A program made the translations under genes and the position numbers. From Diphasiastrum complanatum (lineage: Eukaryota > Streptophyta > Lycopodiopsida > Lycopodiales > Lycopodiaceae), in NCBI GenBank assembly GCA_029204225.1, contig CM055094.1, positions 11,267,153-11,331,152 on the forward strand: DNA of 64,000 bases, written 5' to 3'. The notes under the pieces are model-generated. The model saw nothing but the letters and a program-made list of their open reading frames with translations, was not told the DNA's origin and made no database searches. Within the stretch, counting starts at the first letter, position 1; every line of letters begins with the position of its first letter. Below, one piece after another: positions 26,293-38,279 of the stretch.

Positions 26293-26368
26293 ATGGCAGA
26301 AGAGAATTGTGAGAATGCAAGACGAGCACTAAAGATAAAAGATCGTCACCGCTTTCTATGGTAGCAGG

Positions 26369-26377
26369 CTAGGGTTA
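26369..26377 (-). promoter_or_regulatory. Telo-box-like motif upstream of the RBP gene
   Basis: TAACCCTAG on the minus strand, about 370 bases upstream of the ATG, resembles the plant telo-box (AAACCCTAA). One imperfect motif is weak evidence. Confidence 0.3.
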
Positions 26378-26789
26378 GATAGAAGCAATCGGACGGACTA
26401 AATATGCTTTTGTGTCCACGTGGCAATCATCTGACTCTGACTACATCCTTAATAGATTTTAGAACACATGAGCCATATTTGAGGTTGTTATTTTTGGCCT
26501 TGCCTTGCAAAGTCAATGCTATGTGTTGAGATTATTCAATGTATTTTATAAATGTCAAAGTCAAAGTCAAAATTAAAGGCTAAAATGTCCCACGACGTTT
26601 TAAGTTTGGACTTTGGTTAAATGCCCAAGTACCCCACATGTAGGTGATTATGCGTGCATGGAAAATAGCAAACAACATTTGTTTGAATGATCGTAGAATC
26701 AGTTTTCAAATTTTTACAAAGAAAATTGACCGCCTCACAGAACATACTCTGCGGGGCAAATTTTTTTTGGACAAATTTCTTTTATAGGC

Positions 26790-26880
26790 GCCCTCCGGAC
26801 TCCGGAAGGTGCACGTAAAAAAATTTACATTTTTTTACACACCTTCCGCCCAGAAGGTGCGTGTAAAAAAAATTTTACCT
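26790..26880. repeat. Hairpin-forming repeat near the RBP promoter
   Basis: GAAGGTGCACGTAAAAAAA pairs with TTTTTTTACACACCTTC, and a further direct copy GAAGGTGCGTGTAAAAAAA follows. It lies 790-880 bases upstream of the RBP start codon. Probably a MITE-like fragment. Confidence 0.6.
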
Positions 26881-27129
26881 CAAAAAAAAAGAAAAAAAAA
26901 ATGGTCCATCGTAAATTTCTTGTGTTTACCTAATCACAACATCATCAAGAGTATAACGTTTGAAATGATTCGGTATGTCTTGATGAACTTCATCTTCTTT
27001 CTCTTGTTCAAAGGGATTAACCTTTTTTTTGCATTTAGATTTATTGCGAAAAATCATCTTTAATTTTTCCTTTCCATTTATCCAATAAAGGTGGTATATC
27101 CTCCAGAGTAATAATTTATGGATCAATCA

Positions 27130-28480
27130 TTGAAATTGCTTCATTTGGTGGATTCTTCCACTTCAGGATCATATTATAATGCTGCTTAGCTTTCTTCTTC
27201 GTCATTGGTCATGTGGTCTTCCCTACTTTTGGCAATTGTACTAGTGGTTCATCTGAAATATTGCGAACTCCAAACTTTGTAGGATCCATATGATTTAGAA
27301 TTTGATCATCATTGAGTTCCGCATTCTCATCATAAGATAAAGCATGACTGACATGAATAAGTTCATCTTCAAGAGGATATGGAATCGGATCAATCGATAT
27401 CCATGCCACATTCATCATGTTGACTGGAAATGTTATTGGTGTATCAAGGGTACGATTAGTTACAAGAATATCTCTTACTTCTGACTTGTCATCCCTTTTG
27501 CACATATAACCTACTATACAATCCACAATTGCAAGAGCTTGATTCCAATTCACATTATATGTTTAAGAGTCGTAATGAACTCCCAAAGCTTTGTCTACTT
27601 GATCACAAGAATGATCTGTGGTTGAAGAATCACCATCTTCCTTTTGAACTACTGGTTTGATTGCCCATGTCAATGGATCAACTTTGCCTGCACATTCACG
27701 ATTTTGAAATGCGATCTTTCCTATTCTCCAGTTATGAATTACTTGCGCAACTCATACCCATGGGCATCCCAATAAAATGCAACAGACCTATGGTGCGTCT
27801 GATAAATCCATTACTACAAAAGTAATGACAAATTGAACATCTGCTATGCCTTTAGATCGAACTGTAGTATGATCAGCTAACTTAATAGAAAAATTGGCAA
27901 GCTTAATCTTTATAAGACCCCATTTGGCACATAACTTTGTTGAGATCAGATTGACTCCTGAACCTCCATCTATCACGACCGCCTCTCGACTAAATAAGTT
28001 TATGTTGTGTTGGCAAAGTGATATTTCTATGCTCACTTTCTCAAGATGCCCCTACATTGAGTACTTCATTTGGATCTTCAAAATCCGACACAAACGACGG
28101 TTTCTGTTGGACCTTCACTTCAGTCTTCATCAATCTCTCAGCTAATACTTCGTTGGCTTGAGACACCAATTTCAAGAATTCTTCCAAAGTAATGTTCATT
28201 TTACTTGACAGAATATTCACAATAATTTCTATTTGTGACACCTCTGGTTCAGTCATCTTGAATGGTTCTTCATGATGATGTAACTGAGTTAACATCCGTT
28301 GATGTGATCTTAACAAGAGATCCGACAAATCCATTGGTGGCATAGGTATGGAATGAACCTCTGCTGTAGCTCTGGCTTTTTCCGTAGCTTTTTCTTCTTG
28401 GAGATTTAATCCACTGCCTCATGTTGTGGTATTTCTTCTCCTCATTGTTGATATTTGGATAGACCCTTGATGTTGTGTCA
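27130..28480 (-). pseudogene. Gypsy-like protease region remnant
   Basis: Read on the minus strand. 28343-28041 is an acidic, gag-like segment. 28036-27788 carries AVVIDGGSGVNLIS, an aspartic-protease active-site region of the plant Ty3/gypsy type. The expected downstream ILLGCPWV-like block follows near 27770. 27553-27209 is a further frame of the same polyprotein with no recognised catalytic motif. Frames are interrupted by stops, and no reverse transcriptase is visible. The order agrees with the gag fragment at 31600-30980 on the same strand, so they may be parts of one element split by later insertions. Confidence 0.65.
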
Positions 28481-28499
28481 CCATTCTAGTTTATTTCTG

Positions 28500-29150
28500 G
28501 CACGTGCATTACAAGGTAACGGTGGCAGATGAGAAAGATTGCTTCACTAATGTTCATGTTAAAGCCTTAGACAAAAATGTTTACCAAGAGATTTTGAAAG
28601 CAAACCTCATGAAAATTCGTCTTTGTGAATATGTTATTTTGAGAAATTTCTTCAATGAAGCGTTGAAGACTATTGTAAGTTAATTTCTTTTCTTTTATTC
28701 TAATTAACACATTCTTTTCTATGCTTAGCGTGGGTTTTGGTTAAGCAAAATTAGTTTTGCTACTTTTTTCAGACATTAAAAGCTTCAATTTTAATTGCTA
28801 CTGAAGCTTTGGAGAACAAATAAGACATTGTTTTGTAGAAGTTTATCAAGTCACTATCCTCTCGCAAAAGCTTGGAATCCTCTTCACAAAAGGATTCCCA
28901 AGCACCAGATTACTCTATGGGAACATGAAATTTTTCACCTCCAAAAACGAAACATAGTTCTCTAGAGAAAACTCCTGATGTCGTTGCTTCTCCTGAATAC
29001 AAATCCCCTGATCCAGAGGATCTGTTTACTACTGTTTCTTTTCTTGCCACATCTTCAGAACCGTTTTTGCCTGTTATCAGGCTTCATGGCATTCGTTAGA
29101 TGGTTTCTTGATTTTACGATGCCAACCCAGACAGAAAGAAACGGATTAAC
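28500..29150. other. Unassigned stretch between gypsy-like fragments
   Basis: At about 28550-28685 the plus strand has a short frame (ALDKNVYQEILKANLMKIRL) ending in TATTGTAAGT, which could be an exon end. No family was recognised and no partner exon seen. Confidence 0.25.
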
Positions 29151-29159
29151 GTTGTAGTA

Positions 29160-29960
29160 TTGTTTTTGTCCTGCCTGTTAGAGGACTACTCGGGGTCGTC
29201 ACTCTTGAACGCACTTACATTCTACATAGGATGCAAGCCAAAAACGCTCATTCACAGATCAGCATGTAGCCCAAATGAACGTTCAGAAGATTCTACAGCT
29301 ATTTATTCTTTAAACGAACTGAATCAGAGCCTACAATATACTAACACTGAGCTACACTTGCATAGATTGATAAACAAGAAACAAGAACTAAACTACAGCA
29401 CGTAAGAAGTCCAAGAATCAAGAAACCAACCAGTCTATTGATTCTTGGACATCCTAAGAACATCAAGAACTAGATTGTACAGAGATATGCAAGAATCACA
29501 CCACAGATCCAGCCTATTTAGTTTACCTGAATGCTGGTTCCTACATTAATCCACAAGAAAGCAAGAAAGCTAATCCACTCTGCAAAACAGCAAATCTAAT
29601 CCACTCTACAGTCCACAACCACACACAATGAATGAAAGGACATGATCATAGGGGCATCACTCAAGAAAACCATCATGATCAGGGAGCTCAAAGGATGCAT
29701 CTAACTCGTGGAAGCTCTTCTTATTTCAGCATGGAGTTGATACAATTCTCAAAAAGCTCCTCTACTCAAAGAGGGAGTCTCTTAAATAAGCAAGAGAGCT
29801 CCTTAGGTGGCATCCTAGTGGAATTTCCACATTTCACAAATTACAAGGGAAATAATGCTCTCCACTAGAGGTCACCATCAAAAGGTGGCTCACTCTACTT
29901 TCTTTAAGAGGGGTCTACTTGCATTTATTACATTTGCCTAGAAATACTAGTTCCTACATG
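29160..29960 (-). mobile_element. LTR-like block on the minus strand
   Basis: On the minus strand, after a short Arg-rich frame ending at 29962, the sequence GTAGGAACTAGTATTTC begins a non-coding block. It has a TATA-like TTATTTAAGAGACTCCCTC near 29785 and a downstream T-rich part. This resembles U3 and R of an LTR following a polyprotein C-terminus. There is no second copy, so limits are approximate. Confidence 0.35.
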
Positions 29961-29961
29961 G

Positions 29962-30170
29962 TCATTCCATCTTCCGGGATTCACCATGAGGCTTACATAG
30001 TTCTTGCATGTCTTTCCTAGCTAGTATTTCTTGGCTCTCATACTCGGCTCTCAGTCTTCGTTTGTCTAGTCTTCTAAGAGACCTCCTCGGTCTAAGGTGA
30101 GAGGTGCTCTTGAGTTGCTCTGTCCGAGTATCTTGGGGATTCATCAGAATCAGCCAACATCATCCCACCC
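29962..30170 (-). pseudogene. Arg-rich C-terminal fragment, probably retroelement
   Basis: A 60-codon minus frame rich in Arg and Glu (HLRPRRSLRRLDKRRLRAEY). No domain recognised. Its position just before an LTR-like block suggests the end of an LTR-element ORF. Confidence 0.3.
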
Positions 30171-30399
30171 CTAATGTGTTGCAGGACCCACTGCAACTCA
30201 TATTGGACGATGTCATTATGCTTTTGCATTGGCGTCTTCGAACAGTACTTGGAAAAGTGTAGATCCTCGTTCGCTTACATAAAACCAAGTGCTTATTGTC
30301 GCCAGTCTTTATCAAAACCGTTTCCGCAGATTGCCGCAATTTAACGAGAATGTCTTATTGCCATAGGTGGTTGACATTCTCAAAATTAGAGAGCTCTCA

Positions 30400-31600
30400 G
30401 CAGCTTCACAACTTGCCTGCCCGAGTGCTTTCCCTGTGTCTTCTTTCACATAAAGTTGGTGGTAGAAACATATTTGGGTAGACGATTTGGCAATGGTAAG
30501 GAAACATGATGAAGGCTTGGTGGTAGGGTGAAGGAACTGGTAGTTCTACAGTTGCAGTCTCTTGGACCCTTGCAATGCCGAGCTTTGACCACCACTTGTT
30601 GGGTGAGGAACTCGCTTTATTTTGCAAGTTCACGGTTGTCTTCATCTTTCCTTTTCTTTTCTGCAGCTCTTTCTTTTGATTTGTTACTTTTGGATCTCTT
30701 TGGCTTCGAAGGAGGGGATTCAACTATCATTGCTCCAGAGAGTTTCTTTTGATCAAGATTGATCTTACTCATCTGTTTCTTAAGTTTTGTCCTTTCCTCC
30801 TCAGCTTCTTGGATCTTCCTCTTTAGTTCTTCTAGCTACTTCGCCCGCTTCTTAGGCCTTCGTTTGGTTGATCAACCATTGTAGGTGGCAATTGTCTCCG
30901 CAAGACATTTGCAATGATCTATCAGCTGCTTCGGTAAGACTATCAAACTGTATGTGCTTGGATAGGTCTATATGAAGGACAAGCATCAACAGGATGCGTA
31001 GCCCGACAGTGTGGGCACCATATTGTTTTTCGTCTATAAGGTACCTATGTAGGGTTTGGCTGACCAGGCATACTGCTTTGGATAGACTTCAAGGTAGTTT
31101 GAAACTCATTGGTGAGTTTCTCCATTTGCAATTGATGTTGCTTATTAAGCAACTCTAACTGGGATTTCCAAAGCTGATCTCGGTTTCCTCGATCGGCTTC
31201 AACTAATTGACAAGAGCACATGGTGCTCGTCTTTCCCTGGATTCGTCAATATCTGATCCTTTGTCTTCTTCCTTGATGGCATCAGACATAGCTAACTTTA
31301 GGCTCATATATTCATCATTGGATATAAGCTCGCGTCTAATCCATCTTGGAAGTCTGCCTAGGAACCAGATGATGAGCATCTGATAAAAGACTCTTTCAAA
31401 ATTGACCAGTCTGTCTTATCTTCACGATCAAGGTTGAAAAACCAATCGCGTGCTTTAGCGATCATGGTCATCGAAAACAGTTGGACCATAGCATCGGGGG
31501 ATAATTCGCCATATACATCACATGCATTCTCAAAGATTTGCAAAAATATTTGAGGGTCCAAACTACCATCAAACTTTGGTAGATCTAGTTTTGGTGTACG
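30400..31600 (-). pseudogene. Gypsy-like gag with zinc knuckle
   Basis: The minus strand from 31597 reads LDLPKFDGSLDPQIFLQIFE and then MIAKARDWFFNLDRED...W..LKESFIR. This is the retrotransposon gag (capsid) signature of Ty3/gypsy elements. About 340 bases on (31017-30979) is a zinc knuckle CPHCRATHPVDAC with CX2CX3HX4C spacing, the same variant as at 4051 and 4418. A Lys-rich frame (30723-30406) follows. Stops separate the pieces. The gag is cut off at about 31600, where plus-strand reverse transcriptase sequence begins. Confidence 0.75.
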
Positions 31601-33755
31601 TCTCTCAAGATGAGCTCCGTGGTAGCAGAAACTCCATTAGGGTTGGTTCTGACCCGCGAGGGCTTAGTACCATCAAAATGGGATCCATTTCATGCTCATC
31701 TTTTTCCATTTCAATTTGGGTGTGCTACTTCTGGTGGTTGTGAGACAGTCATTCATGCTTTACGCGCTATTTTGGATATTCATCCTGACTGGGTAGTATT
31801 GCGAGTTGATGTTGCTAATGCTTTTAACTCAGTTTTGTCGGGCGGCTTTCTTTCAAGAATTTTGTGTGGAGCTTCTATTCAAAAAGTTCTCCTTTATACT
31901 TTAGTCACGCTTCTCGTGCTGGTGATGTTCCCGTCATCTCTTCTGCTGAAGGAACTCGACAAGGGGATCCCTTGGGTGTCCTCTCTTTGCTTTGGCACAT
32001 TATCGCGCATTGTGTGCTACAGCTTCAGCTTTTTCGTCCTATCTATTTCCCTCTATTGAGGATGATACTCATATTGTGGGGCCTGCAAGTGAAGTCGTCC
32101 CTGCTTTTTTGCATTTCTCAGCTCAACTTTCTTCTATTGGGCTTACAGTGAACAAGTATAAGTGCGTTGCTTGGTGCCCAAAAGGCCTTCCAGCAGATAT
32201 CTCCTTACCTGAAGGTTTCATTACTCCACAGCTTGGGATTAAGGCATTGGGTGTTCCCATTGGTTCTTCTGGATATGTCAATTCATTTATGCGGGAAAAT
32301 CTAAATGGATTTGCTTGGCATTCTGATTTGTTGCCAAAGCTTCGAAATTTGGAATTCTCACTCAGTGCTTTGCTCAACGTCCTAGCTATATTCTACGTTG
32401 CGTATCTCCTTCACTAGATATAATATCCTTACTTTGGGATTTTGATGATACTTTACTGGGCGTATTTGGTCGCCTTTTGGGACTAGGAACCTTTGACACT
32501 TGTGAAGGTCAGTTTTCTAAGCGGCAAATTTCTCTTCCTGCCTCCTCTGGTGGTGTTGGCCTAGTATCTACTGCTTGCATTGCATCAATTACTTTTCTCG
32601 AAAGTTGGGCTCTTGTTGCCTCCTCTGGTGGTGTTGGCCTAGTATCTACTGCTTGCATTGCATCAGTTGCTTTTCTCGGAAGTTGGGCTCTTGTTGCCTC
32701 TGCACTAGTCTCCAAGTTTTAGCAGGGTAACCAACCTCTTCTTCTTGATACGATGGCTCATGTGGAGACTGGCAATTTTGTTTTTCAACAAGCTCTACGC
32801 ATTGTTCGAGATTTACTTCCACCACTTGTACAGCCTTTTGTGCCTCCCTTCGAATCTTTGGTGACAAATCAACAACGTATTTTTCAGAAGACTATTATGG
32901 AGCATCTTCACTCTTATTCCTTCGGTCAACTTATCAAAGATTTAGCTTTTGATGCAGTTCGAGCTCGTCTTTTTTCTTGTGCTGGTCCAGGTGCAGGGGC
33001 TTGGCTGGTTGCACGTCCAGTTCTTCCACTATAGTGACTCAATAATGACTTGTTTATAACTACCCTTCGAACCAGATTGGGACTTCCACATCCAATATTA
33101 ATTGGTATCTCTAAGTGTTCATGTGGGCATGTGTTGGATTCCTTGGGTACACATCTTATGCTATGTCCCTCGGGTGGAGAACGTATTGTTTCACATGATT
33201 TCATTCGTGATGCCCTTGCTGCTATTGCTCATGATAGTGGCTTTCATGTTGTTCGAGAATAGACACACATTTTACCAGAGCCTTCCTCACAATCTACTCA
33301 ACGATGAGTTGACCTTGTTCTCTCGCGTGATGGAATTCATACTCTAGGAGGTGTTATAATTGCTGATCCCTCTCGTCAGGACCTCCTTCGTCGTTCTTCC
33401 ACCACGCAAGGGGCCGCTGCATCTCACACAGCTCAAGAAAATGAACGAGATTATAATGATCGTGCACCCGGTGAAGATTTCATCCCCTTTGCCTTGGAAA
33501 CATATGGTTGTCTTCACGAGAAATTTAATGATTTTTTATTTGTATGTGCAGAGCTTATGGTGAAATGCCAAGGACAAAACATTACTTTACCTTCCATCAT
33601 TGTTTTTTTCTACCGTCAACGTATTTCTATAGCATTACACCGTTCACAGACAATTTCAATTCTTCGACGGGCTCAGTTTGCAGGAGAGGCTGCTTCAAAG
33701 CTTTCTACATTACCTATTACTGGATCTATTTTAGTTAGTGATTTACATTAGGCAG
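31600..33755 (+). pseudogene. Non-LTR-type reverse transcriptase with C-terminal zinc motif and putative nuclease
   Basis: Collinear fragments in shifting frames. RT motifs: FPFQFGCATSGGCETVIHAL, motif A VLRVDVANAFNSV (about 31800), motif B EGTRQGDPLG (about 31950), motif C region SIEDDTHIVGP (about 32055), KYKCVAWCPKG and LGVPIGSSGYV. Further on are RQISLPASSGGVGLVS, SCAGPGAGAWL and TLRTRLGLPHP. Then comes a Cys/His cluster CSCGHVLDSLGTHLMLC (CX1CX9HX3C, near 33118-33168), GGERIVSHD, VVRE and, after a stop, VDLVLSRDGIHT...IIADPS. The last frame ends FFYRQRISIALHR...LRRAQ before a stop at 33751. Stops and frameshifts show it is dead. I recognise the RT with confidence. The nuclease reading (PD-(D/E)XK-like, as in R2-type elements) is inference. 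No start, 5' region or poly(A) tail was identified. Confidence 0.8.
32541..32696. repeat. 78-bp in-frame tandem duplication inside the RT pseudogene
   Basis: Two copies of 78 bp (32541-32618, 32619-32696) encode the same 26 residues (GGVGLVSTACIAS, SWALVA) with three amino-acid differences. The frame is kept, so the duplication may predate loss of coding capacity. Confidence 0.92.
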
Positions 33756-33759
33756 TTGT

Positions 33760-35780
33760 TTTTTAGTAATTAGGTTACTATTTAGTTATTGATTTACATC
33801 GAGCAGTTGGTTTTAAGTAATTAGCTTACTATTCTAAGTTTTACTTAGCTTTTGGCTAGCTTAATTCATTTTTGTTGTTCTATGGTATTATTTTAAATAC
33901 TTTAATCTTCTTGTTTGATCATGGGTTTTTCCATCATTTTTAATAAAAGTAGGGATAATTATTATTTGGTAATGGAAGATATGTTTGAGCATTTAAGATG
34001 TGAAAAATGTCTTATGTTGGGGTGATTGTGAACTAAAATCTAAACTTCCATATTTAAAAAATAATAATTTTAGAAATTTTATATTATTAAAATTTTAAAA
34101 ACTTAAAAAAATACAAAATAATAATCAAGTAAATGTTCTTTGAAATTATATTTAATTATTTCTAGGTATTTCGATTCTCATTAACAAAAATTTGTTCATG
34201 GTTTTCATGACCTTTGTTATTTTTTCACACTCGTATATATTTGAATTAAATTTTTATTTAAAATTGGTGAAATTAGCTATCATTATTGAGTTTACGCATA
34301 TTTTATATTTTCATTAATATCAAACAATAATAATAACAAAAGGCATTAATGTCTTTTAGCTTTCGAAAAAAATAATCACCTTAATAAAATTGCTAGAATT
34401 TTTATTTGATTTAAACCATTGCAAACTTCTTGAAATATAAATGATAATATATCAACATTGAAAGTCTGAATTATTATTTTTTGTGAAATTTTCATAATAA
34501 ACATGAAATGTATTTGGCAAATTTTTTTTATGATTTATAGGTCATTTTCTAATTGAGTAATTCTATTAAAAAATGATTTTTTTTACATAATGCACTATTT
34601 TTGTCAATTAAATTCTTGTGAATTTATTTGAACAAAACTTTAAAAATTACGAAATTGTTATTCTTTTTCAAAATTTTGACATATTTCAAAAGATTTTATA
34701 TTAATTATAAGAATTCAATCATAGCACAACTTATGAAAAAAAAATCATGTATTTCTATTATGTATTCATAATAACATTATATAAATACAAAATATTTATA
34801 GCTCTTATGATCAAGTCTGAAATAATTACTAACTTATCATTTTGAATTGTGTCCAATTTTGCAAGATTATCAAACTAGACCACGAAAAATTCAATAAATT
34901 ACTTTAAAAAATACACATTACATAATAAAATATGAACCTATTAAGTGTCACTTAAAAGTAAAACTAATAATTCAATGTAGATCGAGCATTTACATGTTTT
35001 TTCCCCTTATGTTCAAAACTAGATTTTAATATAAACTTGTGCTCTCATTAATGTACATTGTTTTCTTTTTAATGCTTGCAACTTATCTGATGGTATCAAT
35101 AAAAAATTCACACTCTATAGTGGGTAACCAAAAAAAATGACCTAGACATTTGTTTTTATTTTTTAAATTTTTTTACAAAAATCATCTACATTTAAAATAA
35201 TTGATAAACATACTTGTTAAGCTATATACCAATTTATTTTATCAAAAATAATGGCATTGCTAGCAATTTTTTTATTAAGTTATATTTTATTTATCTAAAT
35301 TTGTATCCAAAAAAATATCAAAGTGGACACACTATTAAATTAAAATTATCAAAATTATCAAAATATATATCTATATATATTTTGAAAACCAATTATAAAT
35401 TGAAGTATTTTTATTTTTTCAAAAAATTTAAAATTGAATTTTAATTATAGTGGTTAAAATTAGTTATTAAAACTATAAAATATTTCAAATTTATTACCTC
35501 TAAATTACACAAAGTATAAAAGATCTCAATTTCTTTCAAATACTACGATTTAAGAAAATTGATATTATCATACACGCTAAAGATTTAAAATACTCTAAAA
35601 TTTATAAATGTGATTTATGAAAATTTTATAATATTCACATACATACATGTGGTGATTTTGCTTATGAAAGATTATTCAGATTTTCAATTTTTTAGTGATA
35701 TATCATAACCATTAATGTTCTCCAAAGTCTTTAGTAAACACTTATGCTATGACAATCTGGGAGTAAAAAATTTTGTACTG
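33760..35780. other. Very AT-rich intergenic DNA
   Basis: Long A/T runs with many TTTAAA, ATAAT and AAATTT words. All frames are short and of low complexity. A repeat of GATTTACATNNNGCAGTTG at 33740 and 33790 marks the end of the RT element. Nothing else recognised. Confidence 0.5.
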
Positions 35781-35791
35781 ATTGTGAGAAA

Positions 35792-36462
35792 TTGTCAAAA
35801 AATTGGCAAATCTAGCTTGATTAAACCATGTAAATTAATACATAGGTGGGTCCCACACGTGTGAATCCATGTTGCCACATGTCTACCCTAGATAGGTTAG
35901 ATATCACTCATAGGGTTAGTTAGGTTTGTTTGGTCATAATTTCTAAATATAGGGCCAAATCCCTTGAATCATTACCTAGCTACCAATTTGGCAAAACTCT
36001 AGGGTTAGGTAAGATTGACAAATTAGGGCAAATTTAGTCAATCATCTTCCATATTACATGTTGGATTCTCACCTAACTTGAGAGGAGAAGAGCCCTATTA
36101 TACATACAATCCAGAATTCCATAGTGAGGAGATAGAATTTTTGGAGCAAATTGGCAATCTTGAGTTTTCTACAAATTTGTCTTGAGTTTTCTACAAATTT
36201 GTCTTGAGTTTTTGTGAATCTAAACTTGATTTCACTTAATATTTGATAATAGATTGTACTGGAGTCTGTGCCACACATGTGTGGGGTCAAAATTCCATAT
36301 TTGATCAATGGTTTTGATTGCTCTCGATTGTGGGATCCAATATTGCTTTTCTAGATCAAGAGCTTGTGACTAGTTTTGCAATAGATAGGTGTATCAATCA
36401 ATCAATCACTCTTGGAGCCTTATCTAGGTTCATTTATGGTCCTTTGTATTGTACTTTCAACA
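35792..36462 (+). mobile_element. Putative copia 5' LTR
   Basis: The sequence ends TACTTTCAACA immediately before a TGGTATCAGAGCC primer binding site, exactly as a copia 5' LTR should. A plausible start is TGTCAAAAAATTGGC near 35793, giving about 670 bp. No matching 3' LTR is in the window, so the start is inferred only from the TG and length. Two direct copies of CTTGAGTTTTCTACAAATTTGT lie at about 36160-36205. Confidence 0.5.
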
Positions 36463-36475
36463 TGGTATCAGAGCC
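36463..36475 (+). promoter_or_regulatory. Copia primer binding site (initiator tRNA-Met)
   Basis: TGGTATCAGAGCC, complementary to the 3' end of initiator tRNA-Met, directly follows the LTR end CA. Confidence 0.85.
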
Positions 36476-37207
36476 AAGTACAAGAGGATAATCATTGATC
36501 AAAGGATAATCAAGAGGATAATCATTGAGCCAAGTACAAGAGGACAATCATTGATCAAAGGACAATCCATTTTTAGCAAGTTGTTGCTAGAAAGCTAGTC
36601 TTGAGAGGGCAAGTTCAAATCAAGTCTTAGGTTGAAGATTTGGGATCCAAACTTGGTGAGGGTCATTAGTTGTACTTCCCACATGTGTGGAAACCTCTGT
36701 ACCATCATTTAATCTTCAATATTCACAAGATCCAAACAATTGCATTCTATGTCATCTTGATGAGTTTTTTGGTGCTAGTTCTAGGAAAAGTATCAAAGTA
36801 TGTTTGCCATCAATTAGATTTGGCTTAGTGTCATGAGATCTAATTATTTGAGGCTAAGTTTAAGCCTTTTAAATGTGTTTTACAAGTCTTGAAAAACCAT
36901 CAAGGAGGAAGAAGATTAAGCCATGTTCTTGTCCCAAATTGGTGAAATTTCATAGGATTTTATGATTCTTTGATAGAATCTCATCTTCTATCTTTGTGAG
37001 AGAGTGTGAGGGATGTGACTAGAAGTCCAAAGAGATGGCTAGAATTCAAATTTAAAGTAATCAAGACAACTGAAACCTTCGTGAGTTTCTAGATTCAAAT
37101 CACTTCCAACTTTCTTGAGCATTGTTTTGTAGAATCCTTCCTAAGTGTTCTTTTGAATCGAAATCAAGGGGATCTTGCCACTTGTGTCTTTGTGACCATC
37201 AAGTGAG

Positions 37208-37507
37208 TTGCTAGTGAGGAAAATTTTGGAAAAGAACTTAGGAGATGGGTTTTCCAATTTGGTTCAATTTTTTGCCATCCAAGACACTTTGACATCAATT
37301 GATAAGCTCCATAGTGTGCTAGTGGTTGTAGAGTGTAGGATGCTCCATGCAAAAGCTAGGATGAGTTTCTTATCATTGCAAGATGGAAATGAGAAAGTAA
37401 ATTTCTCATTCATGGGCAAGAAGAAGACCAATGGATCCAAGAAGGATCAATCAAAGGAGGCCAAGGAGGATGATCAAGCATCAAGTCTAAATGCAAAGGA
37501 CAAGTGA
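37208..37507 (+). pseudogene. Copia gag fragment
   Basis: A 99-codon frame (LVQFFAIQDTLTSIDKLHSV, then a Lys/Ser-rich tail) about 740 bases after the primer site, in the position and style of copia gag. There is no zinc knuckle. The element breaks off at a (TA)n tract at 37575, with no protease or polymerase after it. Confidence 0.45.
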
Positions 37508-37572
37508 AGGGTAAAATGGAGTGGGCAAGGACAACAAGCACTTTTTTAGTCGGCATGGACAAGGGCTTTGAT

Positions 37573-37574
<2 letters not shown>

Positions 37575-37646
<72 letters not shown>
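37575..37646. repeat. (TA)n microsatellite, about 72 bp
   Basis: Pure TA repeat. Confidence 0.98.
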
Positions 37647-37648
<2 letters not shown>

Positions 37649-37824
37649 ATATTTTAGAGAGAGGATGTAAGGGTTGTCGTAAAAAAATTAACCCTGTGCC
37701 AAAAATGTCACACTCTGCCCGCAAAAAATGTCACGTATTATTAAAAAAAAAAGCTTAAAAATGTTTGAAAAAAAATGAGTGTAAAAAATCACACATACAA
37801 GCCATTTTTTTTTTGGCATACACA

Positions 37825-37975
<151 letters not shown>

Positions 37976-38279
37976 CGATCCGGTGTGTCTCCTCGACTTC
38001 TCATGCTGGTTTTGGATTTGAAAGAATCATGGGAGTTTGATCAATATGGCATAACAGAAGGCGATGAATGACGGACGATTGATAGATCCATTGCGCTATA
38101 TCTTTTTTCCTCCCTCTGACATTGGCGATGGACGATGTTGCAGTTGATAGATCCATTGCGCTATACGGTGGCTTTCATCTGCCTGTTGTGGCTTTGGCGG
38201 CTTCCTGCAAGGTCTGCCTGTTGTGGCTCTGGGGGATTCCTCAGGTGGTTACTTCATATCCACTTTTGCTTTGTAATTC

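Noticed and set aside
36463-36475. tRNA gene at the TGGTATCAGAGCC sites (also 45727, 58582)
   Set aside because: Only the 3'-end complement is present, next to LTR ends. There is no cloverleaf, so these are primer binding sites.
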